NCBI GenBank assembly: GCA_011773795.1
Contig: WVWW01000219.1
Span: forward strand, 34,110 to 41,453
DNA: 7,344 bases
Direction: 5' to 3'
Source of the DNA: Acidobacteriota bacterium
GTDB taxonomy: Bacteria > Acidobacteriota > Polarisedimenticolia > Polarisedimenticolales > Polarisedimenticolaceae
Part shown: in pieces, positions 1 through 6,442 of the stretch
Layout: every line of letters starts with the position of its first letter
How positions within the stretch are numbered: position 1 is the first letter of the stretch
Translations under genes and position numbers: made by a program
The notes under the pieces: generated by a model
Seen by the model: the letters and a program-made list of their open reading frames with translations, nothing else
Database searches by the model: none
What the model was told of the DNA's origin: nothing

Positions 1-3000
1 CCGGCGATCGTGGCCGAAGAGGCGCAGTGGCTGCGTTACCCGGCGATCTCGCCCGACGGGGAGACGATCGTCTTCAGCTACCGTGGGGACCTGTGGCGCG
101 TGCCGTCCGGCGGCGGCACGGCGACCCCGCTGACCCTGCATCAGGCGCACGACACGCGCCCGATCTGGTCGCCCGACGGCGAGACGATCGCGTTCGCCTC
201 GGACCGCTACGGCAACTTCGACGTCTGGACGATTCCCGCGACCGGCGGGGAAGCGACTCGGTTGACGTTCCACTCGTCCAACGACATGCCGATGTCGTTC
301 GCGCCGGGCGGGAAGTCCGTCTTGTTCTCCTCGAGCCGTCTCGACGCCATCGACTGCGTGCAGTACCCCACCGGTGCGCAGCCCGAGCTCTACGAGGTCG
401 CGCTCGAGGGCGGGATGCCGGACCAGGTATTGACCACCCCGGCGATGTACGCCGTTTTCGACGACGATCGCAAGCGACTCGTCTACTCCGACGAGAAGGG
501 TTACGAGGACGAGTGGCGCAAGCACGACGACTCGTCGTTCGCCCGGGACGTCTGGGTCCACGATGTCAGCTCGGGCAAGCACACGCGACTGACGGAGTTC
601 GGCCACGACGATCGCCAGCCCGTCTGGGCACCGGGACAGGATTCGATCTACTACCTGTCGGAGTCTTCCGGGACCTTCAACGTCTGGAAACTCGGCCTGA
701 CCGACGGTGCCGAACCGGCGCAGGTCACGAGGCACGAGAACCACCCGGTGCGGTTCCTCAGCATCGCGGAGAACGGCGACATCGCCTACGCCTGGGACGG
801 GTCGCTCTACGTCAAGCGCGCAGCCGACAGGAGGGGTAAGAAGATCCGCGTCGAGGCCGCGGCGGATCGACGGACCAACGCGCAACAGCTGGTCAACGTC
901 GCCGGGCAGATCTCGGAGTTCGACGCCTCGCCGAAGGGCGAGGAGATCGCGTTCATCGCGCGCGGCGAGGTCTTCGTCACCTCGACCAAGCACGGAGATA
1001 CGCGGCAGATCACCTACACGCCCGAGCAGGAGCGCTCGCTGAGCTTCAGCCCCGACGGGCGGAGCCTGCTGTACGCCTCGGAGCGCAACGGCAGTTGGAA
1101 CCTCTACCGCATGAACCTCGGCGACGAGGACGAACCCGACTTCTTCAACGCCACGCTGCTGCAGGAGGAGGCCATCCTGGAGATCCCCGAGGAAACCTTC
1201 CAGCCGCAGTGGTCCCCCGACGGCAAGGAGGTCGCCTACCTGCAGGAACGCGTCGAGCTCAAGGTGATCCAGCTGGAGAACGGCAAGACACGGACCATCC
1301 TCCCGGCCAAGTACAACTACTCCTACATCGACGGTGATCAGTGGTACCGGTGGTCGCCCGACGGCAAACATTTCCTGGTCGAGTTCGTCAGCCCCACGCG
1401 CTGGTCGTCGGAGATCGGCCTGTTGCCCGCCGCGGGCGGAGCCGACCCGGTCAACCTCACCAAGGCCGGCTACGAGGACGTGATCCCGCAGTGGACGCTC
1501 GAGGGCAAGGCCATGTACTGGTACACGGACCGCTACGGGTCACGCCTCGAGGCCGGCTGGTCCGCGGGCGGTGACCTGAAGCTCGCCTTCTTCACGCAGG
1601 AGGCGTTCGACCGCTACCGGCTGTCCGAGATCGAGCTCGAGCAGCTCAAGGCGAAAGAAGAAAAAGAAGAGAAGAAGAAAAAGAAGGAAGAAGGAAAGGA
1701 AGACGACGACGGCGACAAGAAGAAGAAAGGCAAGAAGGACGAGGACGAGGAGGAAGACGACGACGAGGACGAGATCAAGCTGCCCGATCCGGTCGAGCTC
1801 GAGCTCGACGGCCTCGAGGACCGCACGATCCGCCTGACCACGCACTCGTCCCGTCTGGCCGGCGCCGCCTTGACGGAGGACGCGGAGAAGCTCGTCTACC
1901 TCGCGCGTTTCGAGAAGGGCTACGACCTCTGGCTCTACAAGCACCGCAAGGAAGAGGTCAAGCTGCTGGCCAAGATCGGCGCCAACAACGTCGGCGGCCT
2001 GACGCTTTCCAAGGACGGCAAGACGGCGTTCATGCTCGTCGACAACTCGCTGCGCACCGTCGAGCTCGAATCCGGCAAGGTCACGCCGGTCAAGATGGCC
2101 GCCTCGATCGATCTGGATGCCGCCGCGGAGCGCGACTACATGTTCGAGCACGTCTGGCGCCAGACGCTGAAGAAGTTCCACGACGTGGACATGCACGGTG
2201 TCGACTGGGGTTTCTACAAGAAAGAGTACAAGCGGTTCCTCCCTTACATCGACACCAACTGGGACTTCGCGGAGCTGCTGTCCGAGATGCTCGGCGAGCT
2301 CAACGCGTCGCACACCGGCTCCGGCTATCGCTCGCGCCGCGAAGACCGCGATCAGACCGCCGCGCTGGGCTTCTTCCCCGACCCCGACTGGGACAAACCC
2401 GGGATCCGCATCGCGGAGATCATGGAGAAGAGTCCGCTCCTGAAGGCCGAGAACGAGATCGCCGAGGGCCACGTGATCACCGCGATCGACGGAAAGACGA
2501 TCGGGGCGGGCGAGAACTGGTACCCCTTGCTCAATCGCAAGGCGGGCAAGCCGACGCGGCTGACCCTGAGCGATCCCGAGTCGGACAAGACGTGGGACGA
2601 GCGCGTCAAGCCGATCGGCTGGGGCGAGCAGGGCCGACTTCTTTATGACCGCTGGGTGCGCAGCCGCCGCGCGGAAGTGGACCGACTCTCCAAGGGTCGC
2701 ATCGGCTACACGCATATCCGCGGCATGAACGACGGTTCCTTCCGCGAGATCTTCGAGGACATCTTCGGCGAGGCGTTGACCAAGGAGGCGATCGTGCTCG
2801 ACACGCGCTTCAACGGCGGCGGCAACCTGGACGAGGCGCTGACGGTGTTCCTCTCGGGCGAGGTCTTCATGACCGCCTGGCCGCGCGGTCAGTACCTCGG
2901 GGGCGTTCCCTCGCGGCGCTGGACCAAGCCGTCGATCGTGGTCCAGAACGAAGGCAACTACTCCGACGCGCACTGTTTCCCGAACGGCTACCGCACGCTC

Positions 3001-3246
3001 GGTCTGGGCGAGGTCGTCGGAACGCAGGTGCCGGGCACCTGCACGGCCGTGTGGTGGGAGACGCTGCAGGACCGCAGCCTCTATTTCGGCATCCCCCAGG
3101 TCACCTGGACCGACGTCGACGGCGACGCCCTGGAGAACAAGCACTTCGACCCCGATCACTGGGTCGACAACGACCCGCAGCTCGAATCGCAGGGACGCGA
3201 TGAACAGCTGGAAAAAGCGGTCGAGGTGCTGTTGAAGGGGCTCTAG
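1..3246 (+). CDS. Tricorn-like S41 serine peptidase with beta-propellers and PDZ domain (5' partial)
   Basis: Exported tricorn-family protease expected to cut peptides in the periplasm. Residues are numbered from the GTG at 10. That GTG is probably not the true start: the frame is open to the left edge and reads PAIVA-EEAQW, which looks like the end of a signal peptide. Residues 1 to about 530 hold TolB/PD40-type propeller blades with repeated SPDG motifs (for example near 15-18 and 55-58). A Lys/Glu/Asp-rich insert spans 547-588, followed by more propeller sequence. The C1 helical domain carries the Ser-His pair S767-H768 (NASHTG). A PDZ-like domain lies at about 784-870. The C2 domain has DTRFNGGG at 931-938, nucleophile S985 in NYSDAHCFP, and E1042 in ALENKHFDPD. 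These match the Ser745/His746, Ser965 and Glu1023 positions known from archaeal tricorn, so the enzyme looks catalytically intact. Length (over 1078 residues) is normal for the family. It ends in TAG at 3244. The peptide substrate is unknown. Confidence 0.92.
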   Translation, partial: PAIVAEEAQWLRYPAISPDGETIVFSYRGDLWRVPSGGGTATPLTLHQAHDTRPIWSPDGETIAFASDRYGNFDVWTIPATGGEATRLTFHSSNDMPMSFAPGGKSVLFSSSRLDAIDCVQYPTGAQPELYEVALEGGMPDQVLTTPAMYAVFDDDRKRLVYSDEKGYEDEWRKHDDSSFARDVWVHDVSSGKHTRLTEFGHDDRQPVWAPGQDSIYYLSESSGTFNVWKLGLTDGAEPAQVTRHENHPVRFLSIAENGDIAYAWDGSLYVKRAADRRGKKIRVEAAADRRTNAQQLVNVAGQISEFDASPKGEEIAFIARGEVFVTSTKHGDTRQITYTPEQERSLSFSPDGRSLLYASERNGSWNLYRMNLGDEDEPDFFNATLLQEEAILEIPEETFQPQWSPDGKEVAYLQERVELKVIQLENGKTRTILPAKYNYSYIDGDQWYRWSPDGKHFLVEFVSPTRWSSEIGLLPAAGGADPVNLTKAGYEDVIPQWTLEGKAMYWYTDRYGSRLEAGWSAGGDLKLAFFTQEAFDRYRLSEIELEQLKAKEEKEEKKKKKEEGKEDDDGDKKKKGKKDEDEEEDDDEDEIKLPDPVELELDGLEDRTIRLTTHSSRLAGAALTEDAEKLVYLARFEKGYDLWLYKHRKEEVKLLAKIGANNVGGLTLSKDGKTAFMLVDNSLRTVELESGKVTPVKMAASIDLDAAAERDYMFEHVWRQTLKKFHDVDMHGVDWGFYKKEYKRFLPYIDTNWDFAELLSEMLGELNASHTGSGYRSRREDRDQTAALGFFPDPDWDKPGIRIAEIMEKSPLLKAENEIAEGHVITAIDGKTIGAGENWYPLLNRKAGKPTRLTLSDPESDKTWDERVKPIGWGEQGRLLYDRWVRSRRAEVDRLSKGRIGYTHIRGMNDGSFREIFEDIFGEALTKEAIVLDTRFNGGGNLDEALTVFLSGEVFMTAWPRGQYLGGVPSRRWTKPSIVVQNEGNYSDAHCFPNGYRTLGLGEVVGTQVPGTCTAVWWETLQDRSLYFGIPQVTWTDVDGDALENKHFDPDHWVDNDPQLESQGRDEQLEKAVEVLLKGL
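49..190 (+). repeat. Near-identical 22-nt direct repeat inside propeller blades
   Basis: Positions 49-70 and 169-190 are the same over 22 bases except for one mismatch (G at 60, C at 180). They lie exactly 120 bp, or 40 codons, apart. Both encode SPDGETI, the conserved turn and strand of a PD40/TolB blade. The 40-residue period fits one blade. The close DNA identity, beyond what the protein motif needs, could reflect recent blade duplication or shared codon preference. Confidence 0.6.
1648..1773 (+). other. Purine-rich tract encoding a charged Lys/Glu/Asp insert in the protease
   Basis: About 126 bases of almost pure purine on the + strand encode residues 547-588 of the tricorn-like protein. 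The first half is mostly Lys/Glu and the second half mostly Asp/Glu, with no hydrophobic residue. It directly follows a probable helical stretch (RLSEIELEQLK). A solvent-exposed flexible or helical linker within or after the second propeller is the likely form. Similar K/E-rich insertions are known in bacterial tricorn homologues. The local base composition differs sharply from the surrounding GC-rich sequence. Confidence 0.8.
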
Positions 3247-3263
3247 CGCGAACCGGGGTATTG

Positions 3264-3291
3264 GGTCTGCTGTCCGGGGTTTTCGCAGACC
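3264..3291 (+). repeat. Inverted repeat just after the protease stop codon
   Basis: GGTCTGC (3264-3270) and GCAGACC (3285-3291) are perfect 7-bp complementary arms with a 14-base loop, starting 18 bases after the stop codon. No T run follows, so it is not a convincing intrinsic terminator. It could be a weak or factor-dependent end signal or a 3' mRNA-stabilising hairpin. The rest of the 165-bp gap up to 3411 shows only the weak promoter and ribosome binding site listed separately. Confidence 0.35.
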
Positions 3292-3327
3292 GCAGCTCCT
3301 CGGAAGAGACGATCGCGCGGGAAATTC

Positions 3328-3357
3328 TTGATGAACGTCGACCGGCCGGGGTAGGCT
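3328..3357 (+). promoter_or_regulatory. Possible sigma70-type promoter of the TonB-dependent receptor
   Basis: TTGATG (3328-3333, 4 of 6 to the -35 consensus) and TAGGCT (3352-3357, 3 of 6 to the -10 consensus) are separated by 18 bases. They would give a leader of roughly 50 bases before the ATG at 3412. The match is weak; the location in the 165-bp gap is the main support. Read-through from the protease gene is an alternative. Confidence 0.25.
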
Positions 3358-3397
3358 GGGGCGTTTTTGCGGCCGGGGGTGTCGGTCGCGTTCGATC

Positions 3398-3404
3398 AAG
3401 GAGG
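3398..3404 (+). promoter_or_regulatory. Shine-Dalgarno site that fixes the receptor start
   Basis: AAGGAGG ends 7 bases before the ATG at 3412. It selects this ATG over the in-frame upstream TTG at 3367, which has no comparable site. Starting at 3412 also puts a clean signal peptide at the N-terminus. Confidence 0.85.
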
Positions 3405-3411
3405 GATTTCG

Positions 3412-5847
3412 ATGGCCAATCGGGGATGGTTGTTCGTTTTTGCCCTGCTCTTCGTCACGGTGTTGGTCGCGGTTCCCGCGACGGCCCAGGACGACGCCGA
3501 ACAGGAAGACAAGAAGAAGGAAGAGGTCACCGACAAGACGACCTACACCGAACGGATCCGCGTGACATCGCGCAAACGCGAGGAAGACCTCCAGGACGTA
3601 CCGTTTTCCGTCGCGGCGCCGTCGGAAGAGACGTTGCGCAAGCGCGGCGCCCAGAACATCGAGGACGTCGCCGCCAACGTCGCCGGCTTCAACGTGCAGA
3701 ACCTCGGACCGGGCCAGAGCCAGGTCGCGATGCGCGGCATCTCCGCCGGCCAGATCGTCCGCGACCAGCCGGGGGTCAAGGAGCAGGTCGGCGTCTACCT
3801 GGACGAGTCGGTGATCTCGCTCTCGCTGTTCACGCCGGACATCGACCTGTTCGACGTGTCCCGGGTCGAGGTCCTGCGCGGCCCGCAAGGCACCTTGTTC
3901 GGTTCGGGTTCGCTGTCGGGCACCGTGCGCTACATCACCAACCAGCCCAAGTTCGGCGTCGAGGAGTCCTTCGGCGAGTTCACGATGGGCAACATCGAGG
4001 ACGGCGACTTCGGCGGCAGCGTGAAGGTGGCGACCAACCTGCCGTTCGGCGACAGGGCCGCGCTGCGCATCGCCGCTTACGCCGAGAGCTTCGCGGGTTA
4101 CATGGATGCCGTTCAGCCCGACCTGAGCATCGAACGCGACGTCAACAGCGGCGATCGAACCGGCGCTCGCGTGGCGTTCACGTTCCGGCCCACGGACACC
4201 GTGACCGTCACTCCGCGCGTGATCTACCAGAGCGTCGAGATGGACGGCTGGAACCGGATCGACGACTACAACATCCTGGCCAATCCGTTCACCACCACGC
4301 GGCCCGCCGTCACGCTGGGCGAGCGCCAGCTGTTCACTCAGTTCGAGGAGCCGTTCACGGACGATTTCCTGCTCGGGGACCTGACGATTCGCTACGGGAG
4401 GGACACGTTCGAGTTCGTTTCGATCACGTCTTTCACCGACCGTGACATCCTCGTCGTTCGTGACGCGACGGCCCTGACGGCGAGCATTACCGGCGGTTCC
4501 ATCGGCGACCCGGAGAGCGTCTATACGATCGACGCGCCGCTCGACGACGACACCCGGGCGAAAGTGCTCACGCAGGAGTTCCGTGCCTCGGACGAAGGGG
4601 AGCGCGTCAGCTGGCTGGCCGGTGTCTTCTACAGCACGATCGAGCGTGATTACGGTCAGAGCCTGCTCGTCTTCGGTTACGAGGACGCCACCGGAGCGCC
4701 GACCGCGGGCCTGCTGGCACCGCGGGACGTGCTGTTCTGGTCGGATCTCGACTACGACTTCGACCAGGTCGCCGTGTTCGGCGAGGTGAGCTTCAGCGTG
4801 GGCGACAGGGTCGACCTGACGGCCGGGGCCCGCTATTACGATTTCGAGGAAGACCGCACGCAGATCTTCGACGGCATCTTCGGCAACGGCGACAACGGCA
4901 ACTCGCTCGTCGAGACCAGCGGCTCGACCTCGGCGGACGGCCTGGTCCCGCGGTTCATCGCCAGCTTCCAGCTCAACGACAGCTGGAATCTCAACGCCCA
5001 GGCATCGAAGGGCTTCCGGCTGGGTGGGATCAACGACCCGCTCAACGTCCCGCTGTGCACGCCCCAGGACCTGGTCACCTTCGGCGGGCGCGACACCTGG
5101 GAAGACGAGGAGGTCTGGAACTACGAGGCCGGTGCGAAGGGCACGATCATGGGAGGCCGCGGGACGTTCAACGTGGCGGCGTTCCACATGGACATCAGCG
5201 ATCTCCAGGCAACCGTAACGGCGGGGTCGTGCTCTTCACGGTTGATCTTCAACGTGCCCGATGCGCGGAGCACCGGAGCCGAGGTCGAGCTCGCGATGCA
5301 GCCGAACGAGAACTTCGACTTCGCCATCTCTGCCAGCTTCACGGATTCCGAGCTGCAGTCCACCGTCACCTCGACGGACTTGATGGGCAACGTGAGTGTG
5401 GTGTCGGGGATCCAGGACGGCAACCGCCTGCCGACGGTGCCCGAGCTGCAGGTCGCGGCTGCGGCGACCTACCAGTGGCTGCTGCAGAACAACTGGCTGG
5501 TGTACCTGTCGGGCACCTACCAGCACGTCGGGGAGCGCTTCACCCAGATCGGCGACCAGGCGGCCGGTTTCGGCTCCGTCGACCTGACCGCGTTCTCGCC
5601 CAACGACATCGGCGGGCCGCTGACGGCGACCACGTTCACGTTCGATCCCGAGCTGCCGTCGTACGATCTGATCAACCTGCGGCTCGGATTCAAGAGCAAG
5701 GACTGGGATACCAGCTTCTTCGTCAACAACGTGACGGACGAGCGGGCATTCCTGGCGCTCGACCAGGAGCGCGGCACGCTCGCGCGCGTCGGCTTCCTGA
5801 CCAACCAGCCCAGGACGTTCGGGATCACCACGCGCACGCAGTTCTGA
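3412..5847 (+). CDS. TonB-dependent outer-membrane receptor
   Basis: An 811-residue TonB-dependent receptor that would import a ligand across the outer membrane using proton-motive force relayed by TonB-ExbB-ExbD. The start is the ATG 7 bases after AAGGAGG. Residues 1-25 form a signal peptide: hydrophobic core 6-21 and ATA before a cut ahead of Q26. A charged linker (27-42) precedes a TonB-box-like stretch around 46-54 (ERIRVTSR), then the LQDVPFSV plug entry. Plug hallmarks are MRGIS (107-111), VGVYLDE (126-132), and VEVLRGPQGTLFGSGS (152-167) leading to GTVRYIT. The rest is the beta-barrel, ending in RTFGITTRTQF with the terminal Phe used for BAM-dependent assembly. The mature protein has only two cysteines, C549 and C607. 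The 'VTSRKREEDLQDVP' signature is common among receptors of environmental Proteobacteria and relatives, and it does not reveal the ligand (siderophore, peptide, glycan or other). The upstream protease hints at peptides, by inference only. Confidence 0.95.
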   Translation: MANRGWLFVFALLFVTVLVAVPATAQDDAEQEDKKKEEVTDKTTYTERIRVTSRKREEDLQDVPFSVAAPSEETLRKRGAQNIEDVAANVAGFNVQNLGPGQSQVAMRGISAGQIVRDQPGVKEQVGVYLDESVISLSLFTPDIDLFDVSRVEVLRGPQGTLFGSGSLSGTVRYITNQPKFGVEESFGEFTMGNIEDGDFGGSVKVATNLPFGDRAALRIAAYAESFAGYMDAVQPDLSIERDVNSGDRTGARVAFTFRPTDTVTVTPRVIYQSVEMDGWNRIDDYNILANPFTTTRPAVTLGERQLFTQFEEPFTDDFLLGDLTIRYGRDTFEFVSITSFTDRDILVVRDATALTASITGGSIGDPESVYTIDAPLDDDTRAKVLTQEFRASDEGERVSWLAGVFYSTIERDYGQSLLVFGYEDATGAPTAGLLAPRDVLFWSDLDYDFDQVAVFGEVSFSVGDRVDLTAGARYYDFEEDRTQIFDGIFGNGDNGNSLVETSGSTSADGLVPRFIASFQLNDSWNLNAQASKGFRLGGINDPLNVPLCTPQDLVTFGGRDTWEDEEVWNYEAGAKGTIMGGRGTFNVAAFHMDISDLQATVTAGSCSSRLIFNVPDARSTGAEVELAMQPNENFDFAISASFTDSELQSTVTSTDLMGNVSVVSGIQDGNRLPTVPELQVAAAATYQWLLQNNWLVYLSGTYQHVGERFTQIGDQAAGFGSVDLTAFSPNDIGGPLTATTFTFDPELPSYDLINLRLGFKSKDWDTSFFVNNVTDERAFLALDQERGTLARVGFLTNQPRTFGITTRTQF

Positions 5848-5867
5848 TCTTCAATTGAGGTGAATGT

Positions 5868-5906
5868 GCCCGGGTCAATCGTACGATCGACCCGGGCTTT
5901 TCTTTG
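5868..5906 (+). terminator. Rho-independent terminator of the receptor gene
   Basis: The arms GCCCGGGTC (5868-5876) and GACCCGGGC (5889-5897) pair perfectly over 9 bp and are followed at once by TTTTCTTTG. Inside, after one A/C mismatch, ATC pairs with GAT around a GTAC tetraloop, so the whole hairpin is nearly continuous. It begins 21 bases after the receptor stop. There is no T run on the other strand, so it should act mainly on + strand transcripts and not on the converging HTH gene. Apart from it, the 5848-5967 gap shows nothing else. Confidence 0.93.
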
Positions 5907-5967
5907 TCTCCTCGAGGTCCAGCGCGGCATCACCCGAACCCTGATCGTGCCGGGGGAGCCGAGTCGT

Positions 5968-6258
5968 TCAGACGAGTCCCCTGCGGAGCGCCTCGCGGAC
6001 GGCGGAGGCCGCCGAACGCACCTGCAGCTTGCGGTAGACCGAGTGCACGTGGGATTTGACGGTTTCTGCTCCGATCCCCAGGATCTCGGCAGCCTCGGAG
6101 TAGCGGCAACCGTCGACCAGGCAGCGCAGGACCTCGAGTTCCCGCTCCGTCAGGTCCAGCTGACTCGGCGAAATTCCGCTGCGCGCCGGGGCATTCTCGC
6201 GCAGCAGGCCGAGCACCGTGCTGGCTACCCCGGGCGTCAGCGGGGATCCACCCTCCAT
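5968..6258 (-). CDS. Stand-alone LuxR/GerE-type helix-turn-helix protein
   Basis: A small DNA-binding protein of 96 residues (97 if the adjacent GTG at 6261 is used). Counting from that GTG, residues 35-94 are a GerE domain. LTERELEVLRCLVDG forms the first helices, and SEAAEILGIGAETVKSHVHSVYRKLQV the HTH with its recognition helix (TVKSHV). Residues 2-17 (MEGGSPLTPGVASTVL) resemble the linker that joins receiver and GerE domains in NarL-type response regulators, yet no receiver domain is encoded. The frame is closed upstream by TAA at 6283-6285. The start is uncertain: the ATG at 6258 has only AAGAG four bases upstream, while a strong AGGAGG serves an ATG at 6304 in another frame. The gene diverges from the membrane-protein gene at 6443 and may regulate it or itself. 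It could be a functional orphan regulator or a remnant of a truncated response regulator. Confidence 0.78.
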   Translation of the reverse strand: MEGGSPLTPGVASTVLGLLRENAPARSGISPSQLDLTERELEVLRCLVDGCRYSEAAEILGIGAETVKSHVHSVYRKLQVRSAASAVREALRRGLV

Positions 6259-6304
6259 CACACTCTTGAGCTGAAAGGACGGTTATCCGCTTGCATACGT
6301 TCAT
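6258..6304 (-). other. Out-of-frame 5' segment of the HTH gene (frameshift or coupling leader)
   Basis: The ATG at 6304 sits 6 bases after AGGAGG and is the best start in the region. Its frame reads MNVCKRITVLSAQ and continues out of frame through the HTH gene. Removing one T from the CTTTC near 6274-6278 would join this start to the domain and give a 111-residue protein (MNVCKRITVLQLKSVMEGGSP onward). Separately, the ATG at 6296 opens a 12-codon frame (MQADNRPFSSRV) whose TGA at 6258-6260 overlaps the ATG at 6258 by one base. That arrangement is typical of translational coupling. Both readings are inference. Confidence 0.45.
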
Positions 6305-6310
6305 GGTCGG

Positions 6311-6316
6311 CCTCCT
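6311..6316 (-). promoter_or_regulatory. Strong Shine-Dalgarno site upstream of the HTH gene
   Basis: AGGAGG on the minus strand, 6 bases before the ATG at 6304. It implies that ribosomes load here, 46 bases ahead of the start that fits the HTH frame. This is the main reason to suspect a frameshift or a coupled leader peptide. Confidence 0.65.
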
Positions 6317-6363
6317 GGTTCTCCCTCCCCTGTCAGGAAAACGCTACGCCGACGGTTTGAAAA

Positions 6364-6388
6364 GGGGTATCCCCCGCGCGGGGGGGAT
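6364..6388. promoter_or_regulatory. GC-rich palindrome in the divergent intergenic region
   Basis: CCCCCGCGCGGGGG (6371-6384) is a perfect 14-bp palindrome, flanked by AT on the left and, after two extra G, AT on the right. The overlapping GGGG-TAT-CCCC (6364-6374) is a second small inverted repeat. It lies roughly midway between the HTH gene's upstream ATG and the membrane-protein start. It may be an operator or simply a strong hairpin. No T run follows on the + strand; on the minus strand the hairpin is followed by ACCCCTTTTC, which is a poor terminator tail. Confidence 0.4.
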
Positions 6389-6403
6389 GGGCTGACTTAG
6401 ACT

Positions 6404-6424
6404 GATCGGTACCGATTACCGGTC
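6404..6424. promoter_or_regulatory. Inverted repeat just upstream of the membrane-protein gene, candidate operator
   Basis: GATCGGTA (6404-6411) and TACCGGTC (6417-6424) are inverted with one mismatch and a 5-base spacer. Nested within is the perfect 12-bp palindrome ATCGGTACCGAT (6405-6416). Read directly, TACCGAT-TACCGGT (6410-6423) is a tandem heptamer. TACCGAT resembles the NarL-type heptamer, which is suggestive because the divergent gene encodes a NarL/LuxR-type HTH. The site ends 18 bases before the ATG. No convincing -35/-10 pair was found around it. Confidence 0.45.
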
Positions 6425-6430
6425 GCAGAT

Positions 6431-6436
6431 AGGAGG
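6431..6436 (+). promoter_or_regulatory. Shine-Dalgarno site of the membrane-protein gene
   Basis: AGGAGG lies 6 bases before the ATG at 6443, an ideal match and spacing that fixes this start. Confidence 0.85.
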
Positions 6437-6442
6437 CTCGAG

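Noticed and set aside
3264..3291. The inverted repeat as an intrinsic terminator of the protease gene
   Set aside because: The stem is only 7 bp with a 14-base loop and is followed by GCAGCTCCT with no T run.
3367..3411. An upstream TTG start extending the receptor by 15 residues
   Set aside because: It has no Shine-Dalgarno site and would put a Gly/Arg-rich stretch before a complete signal peptide; the ATG at 3412 has an ideal site.
1540..5187. A 1215-codon open frame on the minus strand, antisense to both the protease and the receptor and crossing the gap between them
   Set aside because: It mirrors the codon pattern of two clearly real genes. The translation is Arg/Val/Asp/Leu-rich with no recognisable domain, including a poly-Phe/Leu run opposite the Lys/Glu tract. 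Long antisense frames are expected in GC-rich coding DNA.
5930..6304. The 124-codon minus-strand frame opened by the strong ATG at 6304, as the true gene
   Set aside because: After the first 15 or so residues it is a Gly/Ala/Arg/Pro-rich shadow of the GerE reading frame. Only its start signals are credible, so it is described as a leader or frame-disrupted segment.
5860..6360. A 166-codon + strand frame over the terminator and the HTH gene
   Set aside because: It starts within the terminator region and runs antisense to a convincing GerE domain; no domain or proper start signal.
6357..6362. TTGAAA as a -35 box for the membrane-protein gene
   Set aside because: At the right spacing the -10 position falls in a run of G, so no promoter can be built from it.
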